Below are positions 7,625 to 15,876 of a stretch of 39,521 bases of DNA, piece by piece (the stretch's first letter is position 1; each line of letters opens with the position of its first letter). The stretch covers positions 64,205 through 103,725 of the forward strand of contig CADECM010000002.1 of the NCBI GenBank assembly GCA_902825845.1, written 5' to 3'. The DNA comes from an uncultured beta proteobacterium. Its GTDB lineage: Bacteria; Pseudomonadota; Gammaproteobacteria; Burkholderiales; SG8-41. A model generated the notes under the pieces. The model was not told where the DNA came from. It saw only the letters and a program-made list of their open reading frames with translations, and ran no database searches. The position numbers and the translations under genes are program-made.

Positions 7625-8593
7625 ATGAATCATCAATCTGCAGTGGCGGCAGCTTTGATCTTGACCGGTGCGGTGTCGGGCGCGATGGCGGCAGAAGGAA
7701 AATACCCCACGCGATCGATTCGTCTGATCGTCCCTTTCGCGCCCGGCGGGCCGAGCGATGTGCTGTCGCGGCTGGTGGGCATGAAGCTGGGCGAGGCGCT
7801 GGGGCAAACGCTGGTGGTCGACAATCGCGGCAGCGTAGGCGGTATCCTTGGTTTCGAAATCGCCGCGCAGGCACCGCCCGATGGTTACACCCTGTTGTTG
7901 TCGGCCAACAGCCTGCTCACTGTCAATCCGCATGTGTACAAGAAGCTTGCCTATGATCCGTTTCGCGATGTGCAACCGGTCACGCAACTCACCAGTGGCG
8001 GCAATGTGGTGGTGGTGCATCCCTCGGTCGCGGCGAAAAACATCAAGGAATTTGTTGCGCTCGCCAAGTCGCGTCCGGGCAAACTCAACTATGCCACCAC
8101 CGGCACCGGCAATCTGCTGGGCATCGCGGCGTTCAAGGAGGCCGCGGGCATCGACATGGTGCCGATTGCCTACAAGGGCACCGGGCAGGCGGTGATCGAT
8201 CTGGTGGCGGGACATGTGCAGTTTTTCTTCATGAGTCCGCTGGTGGCGATTACCAACGTCAAGGCGGGCAAGTTGCGCGCACTGGCGGTGACCTCGCTCA
8301 CGCGCAACCCGGCGCTGCCGGACGTGCCGACGGTCGACGAATCGGGCGTGCCCAAGTTCGAGAACATCACCTGGCACAGCATACTGGCGCCTACCGGCAC
8401 GCCCAAGGCGATCGTGACGCGGCTAAACAGCGAGCTGGTCAAAATTGTGCACCTGCCCGACATCAAGGCGCGTTTCCTGGGTCAGGGACTGACCCCGGTG
8501 GGTTCGACGCCGGAGCAGATGGGCAAGCTGGTGCGCGAAGAATCGGCGGAAGTAGCCAAGCTGGTCAAGCGTATTGGCTATCAGCCGCAGTAA
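7625..8593 (+). CDS. Bug/TctC-family periplasmic solute-binding protein B
   Basis: A 322-residue secreted binding protein. The ATG at 7625 follows AGGAG with proper spacing and gives a good signal peptide, MNHQSAVAAALILTGAVSGA followed by MAA, cleaved near residue 23. The mature protein starts with KYPTRSIRLIVPFAPGG, the classic Bug opening. Further family marks are LVVDNRGSVGG, PPDGYTLLLSA, KLNYATTGTGNLLGI and IAYKGTGQAVIDLVAG. Bug proteins bind one small ligand, usually an organic acid, in a two-lobed cleft; the ligand is unknown here. Bug protein C follows in tandem on the same strand, and neither is accompanied by TctA/TctB membrane subunits. An in-frame upstream start at 7556 is rejected because it would precede the ribosome-binding site. 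Confidence 0.93.
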   Translation: MNHQSAVAAALILTGAVSGAMAAEGKYPTRSIRLIVPFAPGGPSDVLSRLVGMKLGEALGQTLVVDNRGSVGGILGFEIAAQAPPDGYTLLLSANSLLTVNPHVYKKLAYDPFRDVQPVTQLTSGGNVVVVHPSVAAKNIKEFVALAKSRPGKLNYATTGTGNLLGIAAFKEAAGIDMVPIAYKGTGQAVIDLVAGHVQFFFMSPLVAITNVKAGKLRALAVTSLTRNPALPDVPTVDESGVPKFENITWHSILAPTGTPKAIVTRLNSELVKIVHLPDIKARFLGQGLTPVGSTPEQMGKLVREESAEVAKLVKRIGYQPQ

Positions 8594-8638
8594 CACGGGC
8601 GGCCGCGGCGCGCCCGTACCGCGGCCGGCGATAACTAC

Positions 8639-8659
8639 GTAAGTAATTATTTTTATTGA
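8639..8659 (-). repeat. AT-rich dispersed element, copy 4
   Basis: On the minus strand it reads TCAATAAAAATAATTACTTAC. It lies in the gap between Bug proteins B and C and points away from C, the gene directly downstream of it on the plus strand. Confidence 0.6.
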
Positions 8660-8709
8660 GTATTCCCCTATGATTTGATATCTCCCCAGTTCACCCGGAG
8701 GAGAATTCG

Positions 8710-9711
8710 ATGAAGCCCTTCCCAGCCGTGGCATGCGTGGCAGCAGCCTGCGTGGTTTTGTCGAATTCATCCGGTGCGCAGTCGCCGGCCGGCGTGGACG
8801 CGTTGGCCAAAGACTACCCGTCGCGGCCGATTCGCTTCATCGTGCCGTATCCCCCCGGCGGCGGAACCGATATCGTGGCGCGCGAACTGGCGCCCTTTCT
8901 GATCGAAGCGCTGGGGCAGCAGGTGGTGGTCGACAATCGCGGCGGTGCCGCCGCCACCATCGGCCACGGCATTACGGCGAAATCCACGCCCGACGGCTAC
9001 ACCATGATGCTGGGGACGTCAGGTGGCCTGATCACCAGCCCGCTGTTCGGCGTGAAAACCGTCTACGACTCACAGCAGGATTTCGATCCCATCGGCATGC
9101 TGGCGGACATTCCGTTCATGGTGGTGGTGACGGCATCACTACCGGCGAAAAATATTCAGGAACTGATCGCTTTGTCCAAGACGCGTCCCAAGGGACTCAA
9201 CTTTGCGTCTCCCGGCGCCGGCACGCCCAACCATCTGGCCGGCGAACTGCTGAAGCTTCGTTCGGGCATACGCTTCACGCATGTGCCGTATAAAGGCGGC
9301 GGTCCGGCAATTACCGATCTTATATCCGGGGAGATGCATTTCCTGTTCACCGGCATTCCGCAGGTGTTGCCGCACGTGCGGTCCGGGCGGCTGCGGCTCA
9401 TCGCGAGCGGGCACCCGGTGCGCAGCAGTCTGGCGCCCGACGCGGCGCCGATCGCTGAAGTTTATCCGGGCTTCAACTCCTCCACCTGGTTCTGTCTGTT
9501 GTTTCCGGCGGGCACGCCCAAGCCCATCGTTGCCAAATTCAATGCGCAACTGACCCGTATCATGACCGCGACCGAATTCGGCAAGCGCCTGCAGTTGCAG
9601 GGCGCCGAGCCGGCGACCAGCACGCCGCAGCAGGTGAAAGACAAAATCAAAAGCGAAACCGAGCGCTGGCGCAAGGTCATTCAGGAAGCCGGTCTGGCGC
9701 AGGGCAAATAG
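8710..9711 (+). CDS. Bug/TctC-family periplasmic solute-binding protein C
   Basis: A 333-residue secreted binding protein with a strong ribosome-binding site (GGAGGAG) before ATG 8710. The signal peptide MKPFPAVACVAAACVVLSNS continues SGAQS and is probably cut after Ala-Gln or nearby. Mature-domain marks are DYPSRPIRFIVPYPPGGGTD, VVVDNRGGAAATIG, PDGYTMMLGTSGG, LNFASPGAGTPNHLAGELL, THVPYKGGGPAITDLISGE and the C-terminal ERWRKVIQEAGL. The PGGGTD loop is fully canonical, unlike Bug protein A. It lies 116 bases after Bug B on the same strand. It may have its own promoter, since the intervening gap is AT-rich and contains TATGAT. The ligand cannot be predicted. Confidence 0.94.
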   Translation: MKPFPAVACVAAACVVLSNSSGAQSPAGVDALAKDYPSRPIRFIVPYPPGGGTDIVARELAPFLIEALGQQVVVDNRGGAAATIGHGITAKSTPDGYTMMLGTSGGLITSPLFGVKTVYDSQQDFDPIGMLADIPFMVVVTASLPAKNIQELIALSKTRPKGLNFASPGAGTPNHLAGELLKLRSGIRFTHVPYKGGGPAITDLISGEMHFLFTGIPQVLPHVRSGRLRLIASGHPVRSSLAPDAAPIAEVYPGFNSSTWFCLLFPAGTPKPIVAKFNAQLTRIMTATEFGKRLQLQGAEPATSTPQQVKDKIKSETERWRKVIQEAGLAQGK

Positions 9712-9731
9712 CCCCCCACGCGTCGTTCTGG

Positions 9732-9850
9732 CGGAGCACGCTCCGGACCACAATCCGGGTGCCGGAAGCCAGTTTGTTACCGGATGCAATGCATCATTAT
9801 TCAGCGCCTTCGGCGCGGCTTACAACCTGGATTCCGGCCTGCGCCGGAAT
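9732..9850. repeat. cluster of hairpins in a convergent intergenic region, including a dRS3-like element
   Basis: Between the convergent Bug C and CoA-transferase genes lie three small inverted repeats: GGAGC-AC-GCTCC (9733-9744), GCGCC-TTC-GGCGC (9804-9816) and the perfect ATTCCGGC-CTGC-GCCGGAAT (9831-9850). The last is flanked by CTGG and GACG. It resembles the short ATTCC(N)GGAAT repeats common in betaproteobacterial intergenic DNA. They may act as bidirectional transcript ends, although no long T tract follows. Confidence 0.6.
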
Positions 9851-9889
9851 GACGAGTGTGTAGGTGACGCACTTTCGCGGGGAGCCGCT

Positions 9890-12127
9890 TCAACAGCCCG
9901 CCTTCACCCCTTCCACCGCGATCGCGCGTTCGCGGATCAGGCGTTCCATGTCGTTGGCCATACCGATTTCCGCCAGCACGCTTGCGGCATCCGAACCGGG
10001 TCGGGCGGCAGGCCGGCCGACCGCGACCGGCGTGCCCGACAACTTCATGCCCGGCGCCGTGGTGGTGATCGGTCCAAACCCTTCGTGATCGCGGGTGACG
10101 GCGAGACCGCGTGACTGCACCAGCGGATCGGTCATCAATTCCACCAGACTGGGCACCACGCGGTGCGCGCCGATGCCGGCCCTGGTTAGTGTTGCGACCC
10201 AGGCCGCCACGCTCTGGCCGCGCATGCGTGATTCGAGTTCACGCTCCAACTCGGCGCCGCTTTTTGCGGCAAGCTCGGCCAGCGGCGCGCAGCGCGCAAG
10301 CTCGCCCTCGCGTGCTGCGAGGAAAAGCCAGCCGTCAGCGGCCTGATACATGCGATCGAGCGGTCCGCTACCGAGGCATTCCTGGCCATGGGGTTCGTTC
10401 CACACCTTGCCCGGGTAGTCCTGCAACAGTGCCGATTGCAGCATGGTGGCGGTGTAGGCGAGCGCGCTGTCCACGAATTGCCCCTGACCGGTGCGGCGGC
10501 GGTGCAACAGTGCCAGCGCCACGCCGTAGCAGGCCATCAGGCCGGTGCCGTAGTCGTTGGCGGCAAACGGCGCGGTGGCCGGCTTGGCCGAGCCGTAGCG
10601 CACCTGCATGCCCGATACCGCCTGACCGAGTTGCTCGTGACCGGGCCGGCCCGCGTACGGTCCGACGTGGCCAAAGGTGTTCATCGAGCCGTAGACGATA
10701 TCCGGCCGGCGCGCACGTACCCGTTCATAGTCGATGCCGAGCCGTTCGGCGACGCCGACGCGGAAATTCTGCAGCACCACGTCGGCCTGATCCACCAGCT
10801 TCCAGAAGATGTCCAGGCCCGCCTGCGTTTTGAGATCGACCAGCACGCTGCGTTTGGCGCGATTGATGTCGTTATGACGCAGCACGGTGCGGGTGTGCGG
10901 ACTGTCGATCTTGACCACGTCAGCGCCGAACTCGGCCATGGTGCGTCCGCAGGTCGGCCCGGCGAGCACGATGCACAGGTCCACCACCTTCACACCTTGC
11001 AGCGCCGCTCGCAAGGCTTCGCTGCCATCGGAGGACGCAGCAGCTTTGCGCGCAGCCAATTCCTGCAGAATTTCCGCGCGCTGCGCATCGGGCTGCGGCC
11101 GCGGCCTGCGCACCGTGCCCGGCGTGAGCGACAGACGCGTATTAATGCCGGGACCGCGAAAGCGCCCCAGCACGGGATCGTCGTAATCGGCAATGATTTT
11201 GGATTGCAGCGCCTGCGGGTGCTGCAGCCATTCGGCGCTGGAGTGGCAGATCACGCCTTCGGAACCGATCTCCGCCACGATGTCTTCCCATTCTTTGGCG
11301 GTGCGGGTGCGCATCACGTCGTCGAATTTCTGCGCCAGTTCCTGCGGCGGCAGCTTGGCGTCGCGCCACTGCTCCATGCCGATGGATTTGATGAACGCCT
11401 CGAAGCGCTTGTTGTTCGCCACATACATGAACCAGCGCCCGTCCTTGCATGGCAGTTGCCGGCTCCAGTTGAATTCGGCCTCGGGAACGGGCTGTCCGTT
11501 GACCAGCAGGCCGCGCGCGCCGACCACGCTGAAGGTGGCATCGAACAGCGGTATTTCCACGCGCTGGCCCACGCCCGAACGCGCGCGCGCGTTGAGCGCC
11601 ATGGCCACGGTGACCGCACACAAAAAGGCGCCGTAGGCGGAACCATACGGGATCACCGTGTATACCGGCCGCTCGCCACTGGCGCGCCCGCCGCCGGACA
11701 TGCGGTAGGCGCCGGTGGCCGCGCCCAGCACGCCTTCCCACGCCCGCACCTGCGCGCGTGGGTCGTCGCTGCCGAAGCCCGGCAGCGAGCAGTAGATCAG
11801 GCGCGGATTGACGTCAGCGGCAGTCATCGCCGCGGCCCCGAGGCCGAGGCGGTCCATCACGCCGGGACGGAAGTTTTCGATCACTACGTCGGCGCCCGCG
11901 ATCAGTTGCTGCGCGGTGTCGCGATCCGCGTTCTGCTTCAGGTCGAGGACGATGCTGCGCTTGTTGCGGTTCCAGGTGGCGTTGGCCGGTGTATTCCAGC
12001 GCGGTCCACCCGGCGGGTCGACGCGAATCACGTCTGCGCCCTGATCGCCCAGCAGCATCGCTGCCATGGGGCCGGCCATGTACTGGCCGAAATCGATGAC
12101 ACGTATGCCTTCCAGTGCGCCGGGCAT
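9890..12127 (-). CDS. tandem-domain CaiB/BaiF (class III) CoA-transferase
   Basis: A 745-residue protein made of two complete family III CoA-transferase domains: residues about 1-345 (opening LEGIRVIDFGQYMAGPMAAM) and about 372-720 (opening LQGVKVVDLCIVLAGPTCGR), joined by a polar linker. Each has the family's GADV(I/V)(R/K)(V/I)D, R(N/A)KRS(I/V)(V/L) and N(F)R(P/V)GV segments. Enzymes of this family move CoA between carboxylic acids through an aspartyl-CoA intermediate. At the aligned active-site position I see Glu131 (RAWEGVLGAATG) in the first half and Glu498 (GHEQLGQAVSG) in the second. Single-domain members are about 400 residues, so this is a fused or duplicated form. It is followed on the plus side by the rhodanese gene, transcribed in the same direction 45 bases upstream, suggesting one transcription unit. 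The substrate is unknown. Confidence 0.88.
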   Translation of the reverse strand: MPGALEGIRVIDFGQYMAGPMAAMLLGDQGADVIRVDPPGGPRWNTPANATWNRNKRSIVLDLKQNADRDTAQQLIAGADVVIENFRPGVMDRLGLGAAAMTAADVNPRLIYCSLPGFGSDDPRAQVRAWEGVLGAATGAYRMSGGGRASGERPVYTVIPYGSAYGAFLCAVTVAMALNARARSGVGQRVEIPLFDATFSVVGARGLLVNGQPVPEAEFNWSRQLPCKDGRWFMYVANNKRFEAFIKSIGMEQWRDAKLPPQELAQKFDDVMRTRTAKEWEDIVAEIGSEGVICHSSAEWLQHPQALQSKIIADYDDPVLGRFRGPGINTRLSLTPGTVRRPRPQPDAQRAEILQELAARKAAASSDGSEALRAALQGVKVVDLCIVLAGPTCGRTMAEFGADVVKIDSPHTRTVLRHNDINRAKRSVLVDLKTQAGLDIFWKLVDQADVVLQNFRVGVAERLGIDYERVRARRPDIVYGSMNTFGHVGPYAGRPGHEQLGQAVSGMQVRYGSAKPATAPFAANDYGTGLMACYGVALALLHRRRTGQGQFVDSALAYTATMLQSALLQDYPGKVWNEPHGQECLGSGPLDRMYQAADGWLFLAAREGELARCAPLAELAAKSGAELERELESRMRGQSVAAWVATLTRAGIGAHRVVPSLVELMTDPLVQSRGLAVTRDHEGFGPITTTAPGMKLSGTPVAVGRPAARPGSDAASVLAEIGMANDMERLIRERAIAVEGVKAGC

Positions 12128-12172
12128 GATTGCCTCCTTTGCGTTGTCAGCCTGCCATGAGGTTTGAAGACG

Positions 12173-13774
12173 TCATTGGGTCATGACGTGAAAGCGCTGA
12201 TCCTCGTCGCTGGCCATCTGATTGACCAGATTGATCTCCCACGTCAGATACGCGTTCATCGCTTCTTCCACGTTCTCGTTTTGCTCGCGCGCGCGCAGGC
12301 GAATGTCGTCCGGCGCGGTGGCCATGCGGGTGGCGCCCGTTTGCAGCGGCAATCCCGCCTTGCGCCATGCCGAGGTGCCGCCTTCGAGCGCCAGCACGGA
12401 TTGGGATGTGGCGCTTTTCACATCGGCTGCGGCAAGCTTCGCCAAAACGCCATCTCCCGAGGTGAGCACGATCGCGTGCGTTGCGGGCACTTGCGGCAGC
12501 ACGTCAGGCAGCCGCGCGCGCAAACCGTACCACGCGCCTGGAATGTGGCCTTCAAGATAATCGCGGCTCCAGTCGACATCGATCACCGTGACATCGCCCG
12601 CCTGCAGCCGCGCCTGCAACGCAGCCGCGCCGATACCTGCAACTTGCGCGTTGTCGAGGCCCGGCACGCGCGGCTGCCAGGGGCCGATTTCCTGCGTGCC
12701 TGCCGAGGGGTTCACGGTCATCGCGGCAGCGTCCCAGCCCATCTGTTTCATCCAGTGCGCCGTCATCACCGCGCGCACGCCGTCATCGTCCACCAGTACC
12801 ACGCGCGCGCCCCAAGTGGCTGCGTGGCGGTCGGTTTCCTGTATCAGTTGGCCACCGGGGACGTTTTTCATTCCCGGCAGGTGGCCTGCGAGATAGGCCG
12901 ATGGGTCGCGGACGTCGAGCACGTAGAGCGTGCGCGTGGTGGATTCGGCCTGCCACGCCGTGAGTGTCGCGGCATCGATGCGCGCAATGCCAAAGCGCTG
13001 CGCCACCCGATCGGCCGCCGCTTTGGCTGCCGCATGGCCGGCGGGTGAGACGGGCGGCGGCTTGGCGGTGACGCCTTTCAACACCTGATAGCCCGCCAGA
13101 TGCCAGGCCTGCGTGCCGTTCTTCAGCGATACGACCTTGTTGGGCACGCCGGCGTTGATTAACGATTGCGCGCCGATGATGCTGCGCGTGCGCCCGCCGC
13201 AATTCACGATCACCATCGTCTTGGGCGAAGGCACCATATCGGCAAAGCGGTAGACCAGTTCCGCGCCCGGCACGCTGATTGCCGTCGGGATGCTGTTGGC
13301 GTGAAATTCCTCGAACGAACGGCTGTCGAACAGCGCAATGTCCGCCTTGGTGTCGATCAACCGTTTGAGTTCTTCGGCGGTGATCCACGGCGTGCCGGCC
13401 TCGTGTTCCACCACTTCGGCGAACGCCTTGCTCGGCACATGCACACCGCTGTAGACGGGATACCCGGCGGCCTCCCACGCGGCGACACCGCCCTCCAGCA
13501 CGCTGACGTCGCTGTAGCCCAATGCCGCCATGCGTGCCGCGGCACGTTGCGCCAGCCCCTCGCCGTCGTCGCACCACACCACGCGCGCGTTGCGCCGCGG
13601 TACGCTGGCATCGACGATGATTTCCAGCCGGCTCAGCGGCACGCAGGCCGCCATCAGCAGGTGGCGTGCGTCGAATGGCACTTCTTCGCGCGCGTCCAGC
13701 AGCGCGATTTCCTTGCCGTCGTGCAAGGCAGCCTTCAGTGCCGCCGCGGTAATGGGTTTCAGCGCGCTACTCAT
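12173..13774 (-). CDS. four-domain rhodanese-like sulfurtransferase
   Basis: A protein of about 533 residues with four consecutive rhodanese domains: about 5-105, 128-235, 265-365 and 380-485, plus a helical C-terminal tail. Rhodaneses transfer sulfane sulfur via a cysteine persulfide. A candidate active-site cysteine is present in domain 1 (Cys68, VVWCDDGEG) and a canonical CxGGxR-like loop in domain 2 (Cys192, VNCGGRTRS). Domains 3 and 4 have VLVDDDGVR and VLTSGDGVL at this position and should be inactive. Each domain keeps the LLDAR/LFDSR/VLDVR/VIDVD strand and an EGG- or NGT-type C-terminal turn. The start is uncertain: ATG 13774 or GTG 13783, neither with a good Shine-Dalgarno. A 19-codon ORF with a better site ends across this start (13767-13826). 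It precedes the CoA-transferase gene on the same strand. Confidence 0.88.
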   Translation of the reverse strand: MSSALKPITAAALKAALHDGKEIALLDAREEVPFDARHLLMAACVPLSRLEIIVDASVPRRNARVVWCDDGEGLAQRAAARMAALGYSDVSVLEGGVAAWEAAGYPVYSGVHVPSKAFAEVVEHEAGTPWITAEELKRLIDTKADIALFDSRSFEEFHANSIPTAISVPGAELVYRFADMVPSPKTMVIVNCGGRTRSIIGAQSLINAGVPNKVVSLKNGTQAWHLAGYQVLKGVTAKPPPVSPAGHAAAKAAADRVAQRFGIARIDAATLTAWQAESTTRTLYVLDVRDPSAYLAGHLPGMKNVPGGQLIQETDRHAATWGARVVLVDDDGVRAVMTAHWMKQMGWDAAAMTVNPSAGTQEIGPWQPRVPGLDNAQVAGIGAAALQARLQAGDVTVIDVDWSRDYLEGHIPGAWYGLRARLPDVLPQVPATHAIVLTSGDGVLAKLAAADVKSATSQSVLALEGGTSAWRKAGLPLQTGATRMATAPDDIRLRAREQNENVEEAMNAYLTWEINLVNQMASDEDQRFHVMTQ

Positions 13775-13826
13775 GACGGCCACTCTGCGGAAGCTGCCGT
13801 ATTGCGATGCTGTGCGTCTTGTTCAT
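13767..13826 (-). CDS. putative 19-residue leader peptide overlapping the rhodanese start
   Basis: A short ORF, MNKTHSIAIRQLPQSGRHE, starts at ATG 13826. It has GAGGG well placed upstream, a better ribosome-binding site than any in front of the rhodanese itself. Its TAG stop overlaps the rhodanese ATG (ATGAGTAG), so ribosomes ending here could restart on the rhodanese gene. It may be a coupling leader or may be chance; the peptide has no recognisable features. Confidence 0.3.
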   Translation of the reverse strand: MNKTHSIAIRQLPQSGRHE

Positions 13827-13985
13827 GATGTTGCCCTCACTCGCTGGTTGCAGAATGCGGCAGGTTAACGCCGCTTGCCGCGTGTCGCTGCATTTTGCCA
13901 CAGTCGCATTCGTGCATGCCGTGTACCGCAACCTCCGGCCGTGCGTTAGACTGTGCCCGATTGCATAGCCCACCCGTCCAATTTC

Positions 13986-15482
13986 ATGTCCCTTGCTGTC
14001 CTCCATAGCCGAGCACTGGCTGGCGTCAGCGCGCCGCCGGTGACGGTCGAAGTGCATCTGGCCAACGGCCTGCCGAGCTTTACCATTGTCGGCCTGCCCG
14101 AGGCGGAAGTGAAGGAGTCGAAGGATCGTGTGCGCGCGGCGCTGCAGAATGCACGCTTTGAGTTTCCGATGCGGCACATCACCGTCAATCTGGCACCGGC
14201 CGATCTGCCCAAGGAGTCGGGGCGCTTCGATCTGCCGATTGCACTGGGGATCCTCGCGGCGTCGGGGCAGATCCCCACGGACAAGCTCAATGAATACGAA
14301 TTTGCCGGCGAACTCGCGCTGACGGGGGCGTTGCGTCCGGTGCGAGGCGCACTGGCGATGACGCTGGGGGCGATTGGCGATGGCCGCGCGTTTGTGCTGC
14401 CGATGGAAAATGCCGCCGAAGCGGCGCTGGTGGAAAATGCCACCGTCTATGCGGCGCCGGCGTTGCTGGCGGTGTGCGCGCATCTCGGCGGACAGGAAAA
14501 ACTCGCGCCGTACCGCAGCGAACCGGCTGTGGCGCAGGCGAGTTACGCCGATCTGCTCGACGTCAAAGGGCAGGCGCACGCCAAGCGCGCGCTGGAGATT
14601 GCCGCCGCCGGCGGCCACAGTCTGTTGATGGTGGGCCCGCCGGGCACCGGCAAGACCATGCTCGCCTCGCGCCTGCCGGGCATCCTGCCGCCGATGACGC
14701 AGCAGGAGGCGCTCGAATCGGCGGCCATGCAAAGTCTGGGCAGCGCGGGCTTCGACATTTCAAAATGGAAACAACGCCCCTACCGCGCGCCACATCACAC
14801 CGCATCGGCGGTGGCCCTGGTCGGTGGCGGCAGCAACCCGCGCCCCGGCGAAATCTCCATGGCAATGCACGGCGTGTTGTTTCTCGACGAACTGCCCGAG
14901 TTTCAGCGCGCAGTCCTGGAAGTGCTGCGCGAGCCGCTGGAATCGGGCCGCATCATCGTTTCGCGCGCGGCGCGGCAGGCGGAATTCCCGGCGCGCTTTC
15001 AGTTGGTGGCCGCGATGAATCCGTGCCCCTGTGGTTACCTGGGCCACCCCGGCGGCAAATGCCGCTGCACGCCGGATCAGGTGGCGCGCTACCGCTCGCG
15101 CATTTCGGGGCCGCTGCTGGATCGTATCGATCTGCAGATCGAAGTGCCGGCATTGCCGCAGGATGACCTCACGCGGCAGGCTGGTGGCGATGACTCACCC
15201 ACCGTGCGTGCGCGCGCCACATTGGCGCGCGAGCGTGCCGAATCGCGGCAAGGCAAGAGCAACGCGCAATTGGGTACGCGTGAAATCGATGCGCATTGCA
15301 AACCCGATGACAAGGGTGAAGCGCTGCTGAAGCAGGCGATCAGCCGCATGGGGCTGTCCGCGCGTGCCTACCACCGCATTCTCAAGGTGGCACGCACCAT
15401 CGCCGATCTCGCCGGCATCGAAAAAATCTCCGCCGCGCAGGTGGCGGAAGCGATTCAGTATCGGCGGTTTGAGCGGGGGTAG
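13986..15482 (+). CDS. comM: YifB/ComM family Mg-chelatase-like AAA+ ATPase
   Basis: A 498-residue cytoplasmic AAA+ protein. Its known homologue ComM is a hexameric helicase that promotes branch migration during natural transformation. The N-terminal Lon-protease-like domain (about 1-165) opens MSLAVLHSRALAGVSAPPV. Walker A is GPPGTGKT at 217-224 in SLLMVGPPGTGKTMLASRLP, Walker B lies in GVLFLDELPEF, and a Cys-rich loop NPCPCGYLGHPGGKCRC follows. The C-terminal domain ends with LSARAYHRILKVARTIADL and ISAAQVAEAIQYR, as in the family. The start was set at 13986 because the conserved MSLAV begins there; an upstream in-frame ATG at 13953 adds an unlikely extension. It is monocistronic, divergent from the rhodanese gene, and followed by the accessory islet. 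Confidence 0.95.
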   Translation: MSLAVLHSRALAGVSAPPVTVEVHLANGLPSFTIVGLPEAEVKESKDRVRAALQNARFEFPMRHITVNLAPADLPKESGRFDLPIALGILAASGQIPTDKLNEYEFAGELALTGALRPVRGALAMTLGAIGDGRAFVLPMENAAEAALVENATVYAAPALLAVCAHLGGQEKLAPYRSEPAVAQASYADLLDVKGQAHAKRALEIAAAGGHSLLMVGPPGTGKTMLASRLPGILPPMTQQEALESAAMQSLGSAGFDISKWKQRPYRAPHHTASAVALVGGGSNPRPGEISMAMHGVLFLDELPEFQRAVLEVLREPLESGRIIVSRAARQAEFPARFQLVAAMNPCPCGYLGHPGGKCRCTPDQVARYRSRISGPLLDRIDLQIEVPALPQDDLTRQAGGDDSPTVRARATLARERAESRQGKSNAQLGTREIDAHCKPDDKGEALLKQAISRMGLSARAYHRILKVARTIADLAGIEKISAAQVAEAIQYRRFERG

Positions 15483-15484
15483 CC

Positions 15485-15526
15485 CACCCGCTGGATCGTC
15501 TTGCGTGGACGCTTGCACAGCGGGTG
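15485..15526 (+). terminator. possible transcript-end hairpin after comM
   Basis: A perfect 9-bp inverted repeat CACCCGCTG/CAGCGGGTG with a 24-base loop begins 3 bases past the comM stop. There is no T tract, so intrinsic termination is uncertain. Confidence 0.4.
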
Positions 15527-15559
15527 AAGCGCGCTTCGTGATGGCGGCAAGAAATTCAA

Positions 15560-15596
15560 TTCAATAAAAATAATTCAATAAAAACAAATACTTACG
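15560..15596 (+). repeat. AT-rich dispersed element, copy 5 (partly doubled)
   Basis: The sequence carries TTCAATAAAAA at 15560-15570, then a full copy at 15574-15596 with AATAAAAACAAATACTTAC and a following G. It is the best match to the consensus and lies about 280 bases upstream of the unrecognised gene at 15877. Confidence 0.7.
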
Positions 15597-15689
15597 AGAA
15601 TGGAGCGTGTGTGACTGAGTGTCACGCCCGCATCGCGATTTATGGCGGATCCCCTCTGCCGTTCGGTGTCGCTGTGGTGTCCAACATGC

Positions 15690-15772
15690 CATTCGACTTT
15701 TCCGTCGAATGATTGATCCAGCGCAATAAGACTGATCGAAACCACGAGTAATCTGCTTATATGACGTGGTTT
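15690..15772. promoter_or_regulatory. two perfect inverted repeats in the leader of the islet gene
   Basis: CATTCGAC-TTTTCC-GTCGAATG occupies 15690-15711, a compact 8-bp stem with a 6-base loop. AAACCACG (15739-15746) pairs with CGTGGTTT (15765-15772) across an AT-rich 18-base loop. Both lie in the roughly 280-base untranslated stretch before the gene at 15877. They could be operators or RNA hairpins. The stretch around them contains no credible gene. Confidence 0.45.
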
Positions 15773-15876
15773 GATTGCTTCGTGCTGTAGCGATTCGCGC
15801 AAATGGGTCGTTGCAGATACGACGGACCATGAACCCACGGTTTCACTGTGAACTCACTTTCGTCAAGGAACGCGCC

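Noticed and set aside
9712..9889. Insertion-sequence end or attachment site in the hairpin-rich gap
   Set aside because: No transposase fragment, target duplication or integrase gene is nearby; short palindromes of this style are common intergenic repeats.
10388..12160. 590-codon open frame on the plus strand opposite the CoA-transferase
   Set aside because: Antisense shadow of a strongly supported two-domain enzyme; low-complexity Arg/His/Gly composition.
15775..15876. N-terminal extension of the islet gene to an ATG-like start at 15775
   Set aside because: The ATG at 15877 has a well-spaced AAGGA site, and the extension covers one half of a perfect inverted repeat.
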